DNA of 64,000 bases from JAKJGA01 sp029554345 (GTDB taxonomy: Bacteria > Spirochaetota > UBA4802 > JAFGJZ01): the NCBI GenBank assembly GCA_035395685.1, contig DAOPBR010000006.1, forward strand, positions 1-64,000. The letters are read 5' to 3'. Below are positions 8,593 through 17,687 of this stretch, in pieces. Each line of letters starts with the position of its first letter. Within the stretch, counting starts at the first letter, position 1. The position numbers and the translations under genes were made by a program. The notes under the pieces were generated by a model. That model saw only the letters and a program-made list of their open reading frames with translations. It had not been told where the DNA came from and did not search any database.

Positions 8593-10785
8593 CTATTGCT
8601 TTGTGAAGTATTTTGTAAGTGTGACAGAATTGCCGGTTTTATTGTATTTAACTGAATCGAAAATATTTTGAGCCATCATAATTCCGCGGCCGTGAAGTTT
8701 TGTGTCGTCGGCAATCTCTTTTTTCTTAATTTCATGCTTAAATCCTTTACCTTCATCTGTTATCGTATATTTTGCCGAACTTTCTTCAAGAACATAGGAT
8801 ATGGTAACTTTTTTGTTTTTATATTCAGGTATATTCTGCCTGTGTTGAAGGAGGTTGTAATATTCGCCTTTTATCATTGCTTCAGATTTGTCATCCGAAG
8901 AAATCTGAAGATTCCCATGCTCAATTGCATTGATAATTATTTCCCGCAGACCTGTACGGATAAGGGTAATTTCATTTATGTTCATATATCTCGGCAGGTT
9001 TCGGACTAATCTATAACTCATGTCTTCGGCTGCAGAAAGGGAATTGTCGATTATGTATGTGTGGCTTTCCTGCGAGAGAAATTTGAGAAGATAATCGTCA
9101 GCTACATGCGTCAAAAATCCGATGAGTTCTTTTCTGCCTTCCACGTCAATTTTTTCAAGCCTGATGTTGAAATCACTGTACTTATAATCATGCCGGGTTT
9201 TTAACGGAATTTTAAAATTGATTTGTTTGTCAGAATTTAGAGCTTCATTGATTTTTTCTTTCATGAAGCCGCGTTTTATTCCCGAAAAACCATCCTCATA
9301 GATATAGTCAAATAAAGTCGAAGCTGATAATTCATGTTCAGAGGTGCTGAGATGCCGGATCAAAGCTTTATTATATGAAAGAAAATTCCCGTTTTCGTCC
9401 ATGGAAAAAATTGAATCAGGAACACCTTCTGTTAATGTGCGGTATTTATTTTCTGAAATTTTCAGATTGCTGAAAATTTCTTCCGTTTCATTTATCTTTT
9501 GCAGAAGTTCTCTGTTAACATGTTCAAGACTTTTGTTTATCATAACGTAACGGTTTGTAAGAATAATCATTAAGGATATGATAAAAAAAACAAATCCGTA
9601 TTGTGTCAGATAATATCCGTTGTGCATAAAAAGAGAATCTATGATGTCAATAATGCTGAATATGGCGATTATTATTCCGCCGATAAAAATATTTCCCTGA
9701 AACGTCTTGAAAAACATTTTTCTAAAAGCTTTTGCTGCATTTTTACTTTGTTTGAAAAAAGCCAAAAATGATTTTGCGCAGGAATGGATAAGGAAAAATG
9801 TATAACCGGCAGCTGCCAATCCGGTAAAAGCCTGCCAAGTATAAAGAACTTTGTAAGAGTATGTAAGAGAAAAAGAAAAATTAAGAATAATTGCCAGAAG
9901 ATTACCTAAAGCAAGTATTTTGCATATAGTACTTATTTTTTTATTAATGCCGGATTCAACGAAAGCGTAAAGTGTCGATGAAAAAAGATAGAGAACCGCA
10001 ACCTCCATCTTGAAAGAATAGCTTGTATCGGATATTAACGCATATATGTTCGGAGATCTGATGAAAATGTATGCTGAAAGAAGTATTGATAAAAGACCGA
10101 AATAAAGCGTATACCGGTCGTTACGTTTATATAAAAATATTGCAAGCTGATATAGTCCTATAAAGAGGTAGAGGGCGATAAGAGAATCGATTATTTTTTT
10201 AGAAAATGGTTCTCTCTCAGAGAATGGAGAAATTGAAAAGTCGGATAAATCATGTATACCCCCTTCGTACGACAGCTTATCGCAGATAATTCTGAAAGCT
10301 AGTACATTTTTCCCTGGTTTAAGGTGCCTTGAATCAATTAGAACATTTACATTTTTTAAAGTTCGGTATATTTGAATATTACCTGAAGAATCAAGATTGA
10401 TTTCGGTTCTGACAGGATTTCCATTGATGAAAATTTCAAAATTCTGACCTATCATTGCCATATGAAGATTAAACGGACGTTTTAAGTAGAAATCGGCTTC
10501 ATTGAGGTAGAAAAAAGTTTTTATTGTATAAGTTTCTGCAGTATTTTTCTCCCAAAAAAATACTGCACTTGAAGAATCATAATTTTTGAAAAGATCATTA
10601 ATTCTGAGAGTTTTCAGCTTGCCGTTTACGGGTTCAATTTTAATTGCTTGTGATGCCGAATCATTGCCTGCCCAGGATAAATCGAATCCTTTTCTAATAT
10701 AAAAATCGGATTTTGATAAATCAATTGTCTGGGCATAAGCTGCAAACGATAAAAAAATATATAATAAGCCGATGAAATATTTCAC
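8593..10785 (-). CDS. 7TMR-DISM sensor with PAS and RsbW-like ATPase domain
   Basis: A 730-residue membrane sensor. After a signal peptide come an extracellular beta-rich region (about 25-185, 7TMR-DISM extracellular type), seven membrane helices (about 195-410), a short coiled coil, a PAS domain (about 445-560) and a C-terminal HATPase with N-box REIIINAIEHGN and G-box TDEGKGF, LHGRGI. There is no HisKA dimerisation helix or phospho-acceptor His. The ATPase resembles the anti-sigma serine-kinase type (RsbW/SpoIIAB), so it may phosphorylate a STAS antagonist rather than act as a histidine kinase. The receiver-ATPase protein at 17680 has a similar ATPase with the same HGNL segment. The extracellular ligand is unknown. 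Confidence 0.8.
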   Translation of the reverse strand: MKYFIGLLYIFLSFAAYAQTIDLSKSDFYIRKGFDLSWAGNDSASQAIKIEPVNGKLKTLRINDLFKNYDSSSAVFFWEKNTAETYTIKTFFYLNEADFYLKRPFNLHMAMIGQNFEIFINGNPVRTEINLDSSGNIQIYRTLKNVNVLIDSRHLKPGKNVLAFRIICDKLSYEGGIHDLSDFSISPFSEREPFSKKIIDSLIALYLFIGLYQLAIFLYKRNDRYTLYFGLLSILLSAYIFIRSPNIYALISDTSYSFKMEVAVLYLFSSTLYAFVESGINKKISTICKILALGNLLAIILNFSFSLTYSYKVLYTWQAFTGLAAAGYTFFLIHSCAKSFLAFFKQSKNAAKAFRKMFFKTFQGNIFIGGIIIAIFSIIDIIDSLFMHNGYYLTQYGFVFFIISLMIILTNRYVMINKSLEHVNRELLQKINETEEIFSNLKISENKYRTLTEGVPDSIFSMDENGNFLSYNKALIRHLSTSEHELSASTLFDYIYEDGFSGIKRGFMKEKINEALNSDKQINFKIPLKTRHDYKYSDFNIRLEKIDVEGRKELIGFLTHVADDYLLKFLSQESHTYIIDNSLSAAEDMSYRLVRNLPRYMNINEITLIRTGLREIIINAIEHGNLQISSDDKSEAMIKGEYYNLLQHRQNIPEYKNKKVTISYVLEESSAKYTITDEGKGFKHEIKKKEIADDTKLHGRGIMMAQNIFDSVKYNKTGNSVTLTKYFTKQ

Positions 10786-10847
10786 AAATGCTCCGCAAAC
10801 TTTTACTTAAGCACAACTGGAGTATTGTATTTGTAAAATTTAAAAAG

Positions 10848-11957
10848 TCAACGAAAAAGATTATCCGATAAATTTTCTATTTCCGACGGATCTGAAAAAA
10901 GTGACCATGATGACGGATCTATTTTATCAAAAGCCTTTTTCATTCTGTCAGAATCCCTTGATTCAGCAGATGTGTTTCTGATAAAAATGTGCGGGACTCG
11001 TCCGGGATTTTTTCTTGCTATATCTGCATAAATTTCAGGATCTTTTTCAAATGAATCTCCGATAAAAATAAATTTTTTATCCGGAAAATCCTTCATTATA
11101 CGCAAAATGATCGGTGTCTTGAATTTTTCAGGAGATTCGAATATGCTGAGATATCCGTCTTTTAGACCGAAAGATTTCATCTGAATGAGGCCTTCCGGGA
11201 ATTTTTCTTTAGTAATAAATGACTGAATTGCCGGGAAAAGCTGCCACGGGGAAGAGGTGAGATATGTAAAATCGGCACCTTTATTTTTCCATGAATTAAG
11301 AAGTTTCTGCATTTTAGGAACCGGTTTATATTCGTTTACGAATACATTGCGTAAAAGCTTGCTTTTATCATAAACTTCAGAAATTTTAATCGTGTCATCA
11401 ATATCTGTTATTACCATTATTCCTTCAGGTTTAATAAGCTTTGCTTTGCCTTCAAATATTCTATCGTCTGATTTGGCTTCGCTTGTAAAACTTATCTCAG
11501 CTTCTTCAGGAATAGTGTTTCCGCTATGATTGATTATTGAGTAGAAAATATTAGAAGGAAGCACAATTTCGCGTTCGGTATGTCCATTGGCGTCAGTTAC
11601 ACCTATATTGTAATAAGAAGTTCCAATAAGTGCGGATATGCTTTTTCTGCTTTCCTGATCGATCATAAAAAGACGGAATCTTTCGCTGAAGGTTTTATTT
11701 TCTAAATCATTATCGGAAAGATTCATGTGCTTTTTCGCTGTAGATGTAATGATTTTTCGTGCAGTACTGTCAAATTCGGGTTCGCAAACCCATGCATGAA
11801 CTTTGATGTGAAAGAGATCATTTTTTTTATTGTATGCTATATACGATGGAAAATAATAAAGCTCCTCATCTTTATCAATATTGATTTTGGGCGGTTTTGA
11901 CGATGCAGAAAATATCGCTGCTGAAATGAATAATGTTAAAATGAGAAATTTTTTCAT
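10848..11957 (-). CDS. Secreted App1-like phosphatase (DUF2183)
   Basis: A 369-residue protein with an N-terminal signal peptide (LILTLFISAAIFSASS) and a C-terminal App1 catalytic domain. HAD-type motifs are clear: DIDDTIK (motif I, nucleophile Asp), LTSSPWQLFP (motif II region) and FIGDSFEKDPEIY (motif IV). Yeast App1 is a phosphatidate phosphatase; bacterial members are poorly characterised, so the substrate is uncertain. With a signal peptide it would act in the periplasm or outside. The N-terminal half has no recognised fold. It is followed on the same strand by the prepilin peptidase group, with no tight coupling. Confidence 0.8.
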   Translation of the reverse strand: MKKFLILTLFISAAIFSASSKPPKINIDKDEELYYFPSYIAYNKKNDLFHIKVHAWVCEPEFDSTARKIITSTAKKHMNLSDNDLENKTFSERFRLFMIDQESRKSISALIGTSYYNIGVTDANGHTEREIVLPSNIFYSIINHSGNTIPEEAEISFTSEAKSDDRIFEGKAKLIKPEGIMVITDIDDTIKISEVYDKSKLLRNVFVNEYKPVPKMQKLLNSWKNKGADFTYLTSSPWQLFPAIQSFITKEKFPEGLIQMKSFGLKDGYLSIFESPEKFKTPIILRIMKDFPDKKFIFIGDSFEKDPEIYADIARKNPGRVPHIFIRNTSAESRDSDRMKKAFDKIDPSSWSLFSDPSEIENLSDNLFR

Positions 11958-12034
11958 AATTAATCCTTATGTTTTAAGTGTAAAGCTGATGATGTTTTTT
12001 TAGAAAAAACAGGTCAAGAATTATTTACCGAATA

Positions 12035-12796
12035 TCAGTATTGTTGGATGTATATTATGAAAGCTTTGTAAATCTGATTTCCTGCAAAATGTGTTATAAA
12101 TAATCCTGCTGTAATGAAAGGTGCAAAAGGAAGTTTTATTTTAAGATTTTTTGTTTTTAATAAGGCAATGATAATTCCCGCAGCGCATCCCGTAAGTATT
12201 GCACTTTCAAGAGTTATTATGAGTTCATAAAGATCTGAATATAGAGAAATGACTGCTATAAATTTGATGTCGCCCCATCCGATACTTCCCGCAAAAATAT
12301 ATCCGAAGAGAAGAAGAATGGACGATGTAATTGCAAAAATTTTAAGATGATATACTGGATTAGCAGTAAGAAATATAATTATGATTGAAATTATCAGAGC
12401 TGCGGCAATTGACAGATTGGATATTCTCATGAACTTAATGTCGAAATAAGCAATCACAAGAGAATTGCATAAGAAAATTCCTTCTGCGATAACAACAGGA
12501 GAGATTCCGTTAATATAAACGGAAGCAGTTAAAACAATACCGCATATAATTTCGGAAAGCGGATAAAGGAAGTTTATTTTCGATCCGCATGTGCATTTGC
12601 CGCGTGCTGCTAAAAATCCTATTACAGGAATAAGCCTGAGGGGGCTGATGTTTTTTCCGCATGATGTGCAGCGCGAACGTGAAAAAAGAATATCCCTGAG
12701 TGAACTTTTTTTTTCAGTAAGCGACCTTTCTGCAAGTGTCATGAAGAAACTTGCAATAAAAGTACCAATTATAAATGTAAGTATATGCAGAGTCAT
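12035..12796 (-). CDS. Prepilin peptidase (A24 family)
   Basis: Membrane aspartyl protease that cuts the leader of type IV pilins or type II secretion pseudopilins and methylates the new N-terminus. The N-terminal domain carries the zinc-binding cysteine pairs CTSCG and KCTCG. The two catalytic Asp are in AYFDIKFMRISN and the GxGD motif SIGWGDIKF. About seven hydrophobic segments. Its start overlaps the end of the upstream lipoprotein gene by four bases, and that gene overlaps the zinc-ribbon gene, so the three form one operon. No pilin, PilB or secretin gene is in the window. Confidence 0.9.
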   Translation of the reverse strand: MTLHILTFIIGTFIASFFMTLAERSLTEKKSSLRDILFSRSRCTSCGKNISPLRLIPVIGFLAARGKCTCGSKINFLYPLSEIICGIVLTASVYINGISPVVIAEGIFLCNSLVIAYFDIKFMRISNLSIAAALIISIIIIFLTANPVYHLKIFAITSSILLLFGYIFAGSIGWGDIKFIAVISLYSDLYELIITLESAILTGCAAGIIIALLKTKNLKIKLPFAPFITAGLFITHFAGNQIYKAFIIYIQQY

Positions 12797-14025
12797 TCGG
12801 ATATAAATGTTATAGTTAAATATTTTTCATTATTCCCGTTTCTGTTCCTCATTTCACTTATTTTCCCCGGGGAATAACCGTAAGTTGCGATTTTTTCTTT
12901 TACACGTCTTATTGCAGCGCTTTCTTCTGTATAATCAGTGAATCCGGATGTGCTTAATTTTACCATTGTATTGCGCATCATTGTTCCTGCAAATGCGTAA
13001 AATTCAATTTTAATAATTTCTGAAGAAGTAATAATTCCATTTTCTGCTTTAATTGTAAATTCGAAAGATTCCTTTGCGTTATTTTGATTACGCAAGGCGG
13101 ATTTTGTTTTTATTTCTATTGATGAAATAAAAAAAGGTTCAAAACTGTCAATGAATTCAATGCTTTTCTTGTTATCTCCGCCCCGGATTTTAAAGAGTCT
13201 GATAAAATTCGGTGACGAAGAGGATTCACCGAAAAAAGCTTTCGCATCCCCGAATGAAGCCTGTTCTATGAGAAGATTTTTTTCCGGATTGATAGATAAA
13301 CCTGCTGAAGATAATATTTCTGCCTTGGGAATTTGAATTTCGTAGATTGTCTTCAGTAATTTGGTTATAACTGCGGTTCTTTCCGAGAGAAAATACTTCC
13401 TTGCTAGCATTACGTAAGGTTCAAAATACGGAAAAGACGCAGTTGACGTAATTGTATCTTTCGAAAGCGTGTTGTCCAAAAGATCAATTGCCGAAATAAT
13501 TTCTCCGGTATTTTTGCCGGATTTTACATTGTTCAGCCTGCAGTAAAATTCTGAAAAAAAAGAGTTGGTGTTGTCAGTAATTGAAACGGTATTTTTCTTT
13601 TTAAAAGATTCAATATTTCCTTCTATCACCAGGTTTCCGCATGAACGTGCTGATACAGCGAATACTCTCGGATTGAAGTATTTCAGTGAATCAAAATTTT
13701 TCATGTAATCGCTATAGGAAATAATCAGTATATCCGACCGGAAATTTATGAAGTCATCAAGTGCTTCCGATACTGCCGAGCTTTTTTTTATTTCGGATTT
13801 TATAGATACTTTAGATAAGTCAGATTCCGGCGCTGTTATGATGCCGCCGTTTGCCGAAAGTATGTTTATAACGTGATAGTATGATGTTGTTCCAATTCTC
13901 AGTAAATTGACTTCATGATTATTGTTTTTGCTGAAATACTGTTCCATAGTTTCATATTTTGACTTGTGAGAACAGGACAATACAAGAAGCAGAAAGAAAA
14001 ATGCTGCGGAAAATGTTTTCATCAT
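12793..14025 (-). CDS. Predicted lipoprotein, possible solute-binding-like fold
   Basis: A 410-residue protein with signal FFFLLLVLSC, a clear lipobox. The body reads like a periplasmic binding protein: an early IGTTSYYHVINIL strand-helix and alternating hydrophobic strands with phrases such as DILIISYSDYM and PRVFAVSARS. I cannot assign a Pfam family with confidence. It lies between the zinc-ribbon gene and the prepilin peptidase with four-base overlaps on both sides, so translation is coupled. A role in pilus or secretion assembly is possible but is only inferred from position. Confidence 0.7.
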   Translation of the reverse strand: MMKTFSAAFFFLLLVLSCSHKSKYETMEQYFSKNNNHEVNLLRIGTTSYYHVINILSANGGIITAPESDLSKVSIKSEIKKSSAVSEALDDFINFRSDILIISYSDYMKNFDSLKYFNPRVFAVSARSCGNLVIEGNIESFKKKNTVSITDNTNSFFSEFYCRLNNVKSGKNTGEIISAIDLLDNTLSKDTITSTASFPYFEPYVMLARKYFLSERTAVITKLLKTIYEIQIPKAEILSSAGLSINPEKNLLIEQASFGDAKAFFGESSSSPNFIRLFKIRGGDNKKSIEFIDSFEPFFISSIEIKTKSALRNQNNAKESFEFTIKAENGIITSSEIIKIEFYAFAGTMMRNTMVKLSTSGFTDYTEESAAIRRVKEKIATYGYSPGKISEMRNRNGNNEKYLTITFISE

Positions 14026-14330
14026 AGATTCCCGAAAAGCGACGCGGCTTTATTTTTGTCAGTATGATGTTTGTAGTCCGAATATTCGACAATGGTAAGT
14101 TGCGGAGAATTTTTGATTATTTTGGCAATTATTTTTGATCCGGCGGATCCCGATTCGCGGGTTGCTGCGTATTTAAATTCTCTTTTACACCCGGGACATT
14201 TATCCATTTCGCCGAATTTGATTCCTGTCGTTTTACAGGCAGGACAGAAACCGTGCAGATCGTCTACAATTATGATGTGATCATCAATTTCTTTTATGTC
14301 GAGTTCATGCCAAATACGTATCATGTCCAT
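14022..14330 (-). CDS. Small zinc-ribbon protein
   Basis: A 102-residue protein with two CxxC knuckles, FCPACK and KCPGCK, separated by about 14 residues, which is a classic zinc ribbon. The rest has no recognised fold. I chose the ATG at 14330 because GAGG lies eight bases upstream; an in-frame GTG nine bases earlier is less likely. It is the first gene of the three-gene operon with the lipoprotein and the prepilin peptidase. Function unknown. Confidence 0.7.
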   Translation of the reverse strand: MDMIRIWHELDIKEIDDHIIIVDDLHGFCPACKTTGIKFGEMDKCPGCKREFKYAATRESGSAGSKIIAKIIKNSPQLTIVEYSDYKHHTDKNKAASLFGNL

Positions 14331-14448
14331 GATTAGCACCTCTGCCTTAAATTACCTTTGTTCGGGCGGTATTATGAAAACTTTATTGGTGAAACCGAAC
14401 GTGTATTATCTTGATTTTGTGCTGTCTAAAAGCAAGAAATAATTTTTC

Positions 14449-14477
14449 TTGACCTTGAAAGTTCAGCGTCAAATATC
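14449..14477 (+). promoter_or_regulatory. Candidate promoter giving a leaderless HAD-phosphatase mRNA
   Basis: TTGACC (14449-14454), a 17-base spacer and AATATC (14472-14477, a weak -10) lie so close to the gene that transcription would begin at or next to the A of the ATG at 14483. No Shine-Dalgarno precedes that ATG. The -35 is good, the -10 poor, so this is tentative. Confidence 0.35.
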
Positions 14478-14482
14478 GCGTC

Positions 14483-15148
14483 ATGAACACAAAAAAAATT
14501 GAAGCTGTTATATTTGATTTTGACGGAACTCTTGTTGATAGCGAAGAAAATTATTTTGAAGCAGACAGAATTCTTTTAAAAAAACACGGACTTGATATCG
14601 ACACTGAATTTAAGAAGCAGTACATCGGAATCGGTGCATTCGAAATGATGGAAGACATAAGGACGAAACATTCCATTGCGGCGCCGACTGATGACTTGGT
14701 AAATGAAAAGAATGAAATATATCTTGAGATAGCCTCCAAGAACACAAAAGTATTTCCTGAAGTTGCTGAATTTGTGAAATATCTTCATGCTCATGAATAT
14801 AAAACAGCAATAGCATCAGGGTCCTCAAAAACCGTAATAAATACTCTTCTTGAGTGCATCGGCTTTTCGGCTTATTTTGATGCAGTGATTTCATCTGAAG
14901 AGGTAAACCGCGGTAAGCCTGAGCCGGATGTTTTTCTTGCGGCGGCTGAGCGGCTTGGTGTTTCTCCCGCAAATTGCCTGGTATTGGAGGATTCCGTATA
15001 CGGTGTTCTTGCTGCGAAAAAAGCCGGAATGAAGTGCTGCGCTATTCCTTATATAAAAGACAAAATTGATGATATTTTTTATCATGCGGATTTGTTTTAC
15101 GAAGATGAATTTGATTTTAATGAAACAGTGAAATGGCTGAATAAATAA
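14483..15148 (+). CDS. HAD-family phosphatase, beta-phosphoglucomutase-like
   Basis: A 221-residue subfamily-IA HAD hydrolase with a helical cap. Motif I is FDFDGTLVDSE, motif II IASGSSK, motif III RGKPEPDVF and motif IV VLEDSVYGVLAA. The motif I DxD followed by TLVDSE is typical of beta-phosphoglucomutase, phosphonatase and sugar-phosphate phosphatase members, so the substrate could be a hexose phosphate or a similar metabolite. The gene is monocistronic, with a candidate close promoter and a strong intrinsic terminator directly after it. Confidence 0.88.
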   Translation: MNTKKIEAVIFDFDGTLVDSEENYFEADRILLKKHGLDIDTEFKKQYIGIGAFEMMEDIRTKHSIAAPTDDLVNEKNEIYLEIASKNTKVFPEVAEFVKYLHAHEYKTAIASGSSKTVINTLLECIGFSAYFDAVISSEEVNRGKPEPDVFLAAAERLGVSPANCLVLEDSVYGVLAAKKAGMKCCAIPYIKDKIDDIFYHADLFYEDEFDFNETVKWLNK

Positions 15149-15177
15149 AAAAACCGCCTCTGAAGGCGGTTTTTTTA
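15147..15177. terminator. Intrinsic terminator after HAD phosphatase
   Basis: Stem AAACCGCCT / AGGCGGTTT with loop CTGA, flanked by A-runs on the left and T-runs on the right, so it can terminate in both directions. It serves the HAD gene and possibly the convergent UgpC-type ATPase gene ending at 15201. Confidence 0.85.
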
Positions 15178-15200
15178 TTTATGTAAGTGTCAGTTTTTTA

Positions 15201-16307
15201 CTACACTATGCAGATGTTCTCAACTTTTCCTGAAGGATGTACTGTTTCTTCATTATCGAAGAAATGGCATTTTTCAGCATTGATGTTAAGAGTAATTTTG
15301 TCATTGAGTTTAAAGTTGAAACCAGGGGTTGTTTTCACAACGATTCTGTTTTCACCATTGAGGCTGACGTAAAGAATTATTTCTGAACCAAGAGTTTCAA
15401 CAACTTCGATTGTACCTGTAGTTGTACTCTGGCTCTCTCCGCCGATGTGAAGGTTTTCAGGTCTGAAACCTGCAGAAACCTGTTTTCCGTCATAAGCTTT
15501 AAGTTTAGCCATCTGCGCGTCAGTGAGAGTGATTTTGATTCCGGAACCTTCCGCTACATTTCCTTTGATTGTAACATTCTGGAAGTTCATCGGAGGAGTT
15601 CCCATGAAGCCTGCAACGAATTTATTAACCGGATTACCGTAAAGGTTCATCGGAGTATCCATCTGCTGGATGTATCCGTCTTTCATTACAACAACCTTGT
15701 CTCCAAGAGTCATCGCTTCAATCTGGTCATGAGTTACATAGATCATTGTAGCCTGAAGCTGATTGTGAAGACGTGCAATCTCAACGCGCATTGTTCCGCG
15801 GAGTTTTGCGTCAAGGTTTGAAAGAGGCTCGTCAAAAAGGAAAACCTTAGGATTTCTTACAATCGCTCTTCCGAGAGCGACACGCTGACGCTGACCGCCT
15901 GAAAGCTGTTTAGGTTTTCTTGAAAGAAGATTTTCGATATGAAGAATCTGTGCTGCTTCTTTAACACGTTTATCGATTTCATCTTTTGGAACTTTTCTCA
16001 TTTTGAGGCCGAATGCCATATTTTCGTATATGCTCATGTGAGGGTAGAGCGCATAGTTCTGGAAAACCATTGCAATGTCTCTGTCCTTAGGGTGAACGTC
16101 ATTTACACGTTTTTCGTCGATATAGAGATCTCCGCTTGAAATTTCCTCAAGACCGGCGATCATTCTGAGAGTTGTAGATTTTCCGCATCCGGAAGGTCCT
16201 ACGAGAATAACAAATTCTCTGTCATTGATGTCGATATTAACATCGTGAACAGCGTGAAATCCGTTGGAATAAACCTTGTTTATGTCCTTTAAAATTACTT
16301 TTGCCAT
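15201..16307 (-). CDS. Sugar ABC transporter ATPase (UgpC/MsmK/MalK type)
   Basis: A 368-residue ATPase: Walker A GPSGCGKST, Q-loop FQNYALYPHM, signature LSGGQRQRVALGRA, Walker B VFLFDEPLSNLDA, H-loop VTHDQ, then a C-terminal OB/TOBE regulatory region with FRPENLHIG. This is the CUT1-family subunit that energises disaccharide or glycerol-phosphate uptake. The start is the ATG at 16307 with AAGGAGC upstream; an open frame extends further but has no ribosome site. No permease or binding protein is nearby, which fits the habit of such ATPases to serve several importers from a separate locus. Confidence 0.93.
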   Translation of the reverse strand: MAKVILKDINKVYSNGFHAVHDVNIDINDREFVILVGPSGCGKSTTLRMIAGLEEISSGDLYIDEKRVNDVHPKDRDIAMVFQNYALYPHMSIYENMAFGLKMRKVPKDEIDKRVKEAAQILHIENLLSRKPKQLSGGQRQRVALGRAIVRNPKVFLFDEPLSNLDAKLRGTMRVEIARLHNQLQATMIYVTHDQIEAMTLGDKVVVMKDGYIQQMDTPMNLYGNPVNKFVAGFMGTPPMNFQNVTIKGNVAEGSGIKITLTDAQMAKLKAYDGKQVSAGFRPENLHIGGESQSTTTGTIEVVETLGSEIILYVSLNGENRIVVKTTPGFNFKLNDKITLNINAEKCHFFDNEETVHPSGKVENICIV

Positions 16308-16339
16308 GAAAAGCTCCTTATATTTGTAATGGTGCCTCA

Positions 16340-16367
16340 CTTGTACTATCGGGCTGTGATGTGTCAA
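16340..16367 (-). promoter_or_regulatory. Promoter for the UgpC-type ATPase
   Basis: Minus strand: perfect TTGACA (16362-16367), a 16-base spacer, then TACAAG (16340-16345, four of six). It predicts a leader of about 25 bases ending in the AAGGAGC ribosome site. The 171 bases between this gene and ribBA hold the two divergent promoters; upstream of ribBA there are three direct TTGAC repeats (16436, 16448, 16462). Confidence 0.55.
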
Positions 16368-16478
16368 TCTATTTTTCAGTCGCGCTGGACTGTAAAACCC
16401 CCAGTTCAAGAACGAAGTGCAATAGGCAAAAGGGCTTGACTCTGATATTGACGGGAAATAATTGACCAAAGGTGTTGT

Positions 16479-17687
16479 ATGTTTGCTACTGTAAAAACGG
16501 CAATTGAAGATCTCCGCTCAGGGAAAATGATAATTCTGGTCGATAATGAAGACCGGGAAAATGAGGGCGATGTTGTAATAGCGGCTGATTTCTGTTCAAC
16601 CGAAAACATCAATTTTATGATAACCCATGCCCGCGGACTTGTATGTGTTCCAATGGAAGCGTCAATGCTTGATAAAATAGGCATTCCTATGATGTGCCCT
16701 GTAAATACCGACACATTTCACACTGCTTTTACAGTTTCTGTTGATGCGAGAGATATTACAACTACCGGAATTTCAGCATCTGACAGGGCAAATACCGTCA
16801 AAGCACTTATAAAAGAAGATTCCTCCGCTGAAAATTTTAAACAACCGGGTCATATTTTCCCACTTTCTGCAAAAAAAGGCGGAGTTCTTGTACGTGCCGG
16901 TCATACTGAGGGAAGCGTTGATCTTGCGAAAATGGCCGGTCTTACACCTGCCGCTGTAATCTGTGAAATTCTGAATGATGACGGAACCATGGCCCGCCGT
17001 GATGCTCTGATAGATTTTGCCAAAAAGCACGGACTGAATATAGTTACTATAGAAGATATTATAAAATTCCGCCAGAAGTCAGAACGTCTTGTTGAAAGAA
17101 TTTCCGAAGCTAAGCTTCCGACAGAATACGGTGAATTTAATATAATAGCATATGAAACAAAAACGGACAATCTGACTCACGTAGCCCTGGTAAAAGGTGA
17201 TATCCGCGGGATGGAAAATGTACTGGTCAGGGTTCATTCTGAGTGCCTTACCGGAGATGCTTTTTCTTCCCGCAGATGCGATTGCGGAGATCAGCTTCAC
17301 AGAGCAATGCAGATGGTTCAAAAAGAAGGTTGCGGAGTTATACTCTACATGCGTCAGGAAGGTCGCGGAATCGGGCTTTCCAATAAGATAAAAGCATATC
17401 ATCTTCAGGATCACGGACTTGATACTGTTGAAGCGAATATCAAGCTCGGATTTCCGCCTGATCTGCGCGATTACGGAATCGGTGCGCAGATACTTGTTGA
17501 TCTTGGAATTAAAACCATGCGCCTTATGACCAATAATCCACAGAAAGTGATAGGGCTTGAAGGATACGGTCTTAAGATAGTTGAACGTGTTGCGATTGAA
17601 ATTGCGGCTCTTGATGATAATAAACATTACCTTTCCGTAAAGCGCGACAAGATGGGACATCTTATAATGGGAAGCGGCGGTGCCTGA
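16479..17687 (+). CDS. ribBA: Bifunctional DHBP synthase / GTP cyclohydrolase II
   Basis: Two riboflavin-pathway enzymes fused in 402 residues. The N-terminal RibB half makes 3,4-dihydroxy-2-butanone 4-phosphate from ribulose 5-phosphate (DNEDRENEGD, ITHARGL, HTEGSVDLA). The C-terminal RibA half opens GTP (HSECLTGDAFSSRRCDCGDQ with three zinc cysteines, RQEGRGIGL). The ATG follows AAAGGTG. No FMN riboswitch consensus was seen in the short leader, and no other rib gene is nearby. The end overlaps the receiver-ATPase gene if that gene uses its GTG start. Confidence 0.96.
   Translation: MFATVKTAIEDLRSGKMIILVDNEDRENEGDVVIAADFCSTENINFMITHARGLVCVPMEASMLDKIGIPMMCPVNTDTFHTAFTVSVDARDITTTGISASDRANTVKALIKEDSSAENFKQPGHIFPLSAKKGGVLVRAGHTEGSVDLAKMAGLTPAAVICEILNDDGTMARRDALIDFAKKHGLNIVTIEDIIKFRQKSERLVERISEAKLPTEYGEFNIIAYETKTDNLTHVALVKGDIRGMENVLVRVHSECLTGDAFSSRRCDCGDQLHRAMQMVQKEGCGVILYMRQEGRGIGLSNKIKAYHLQDHGLDTVEANIKLGFPPDLRDYGIGAQILVDLGIKTMRLMTNNPQKVIGLEGYGLKIVERVAIEIAALDDNKHYLSVKRDKMGHLIMGSGGA

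Noticed and set aside
16308..16478. FMN riboswitch before ribBA
   Set aside because: The AGGGGCAGGGTGAAATTCCC-type core is absent and the leader is too short.
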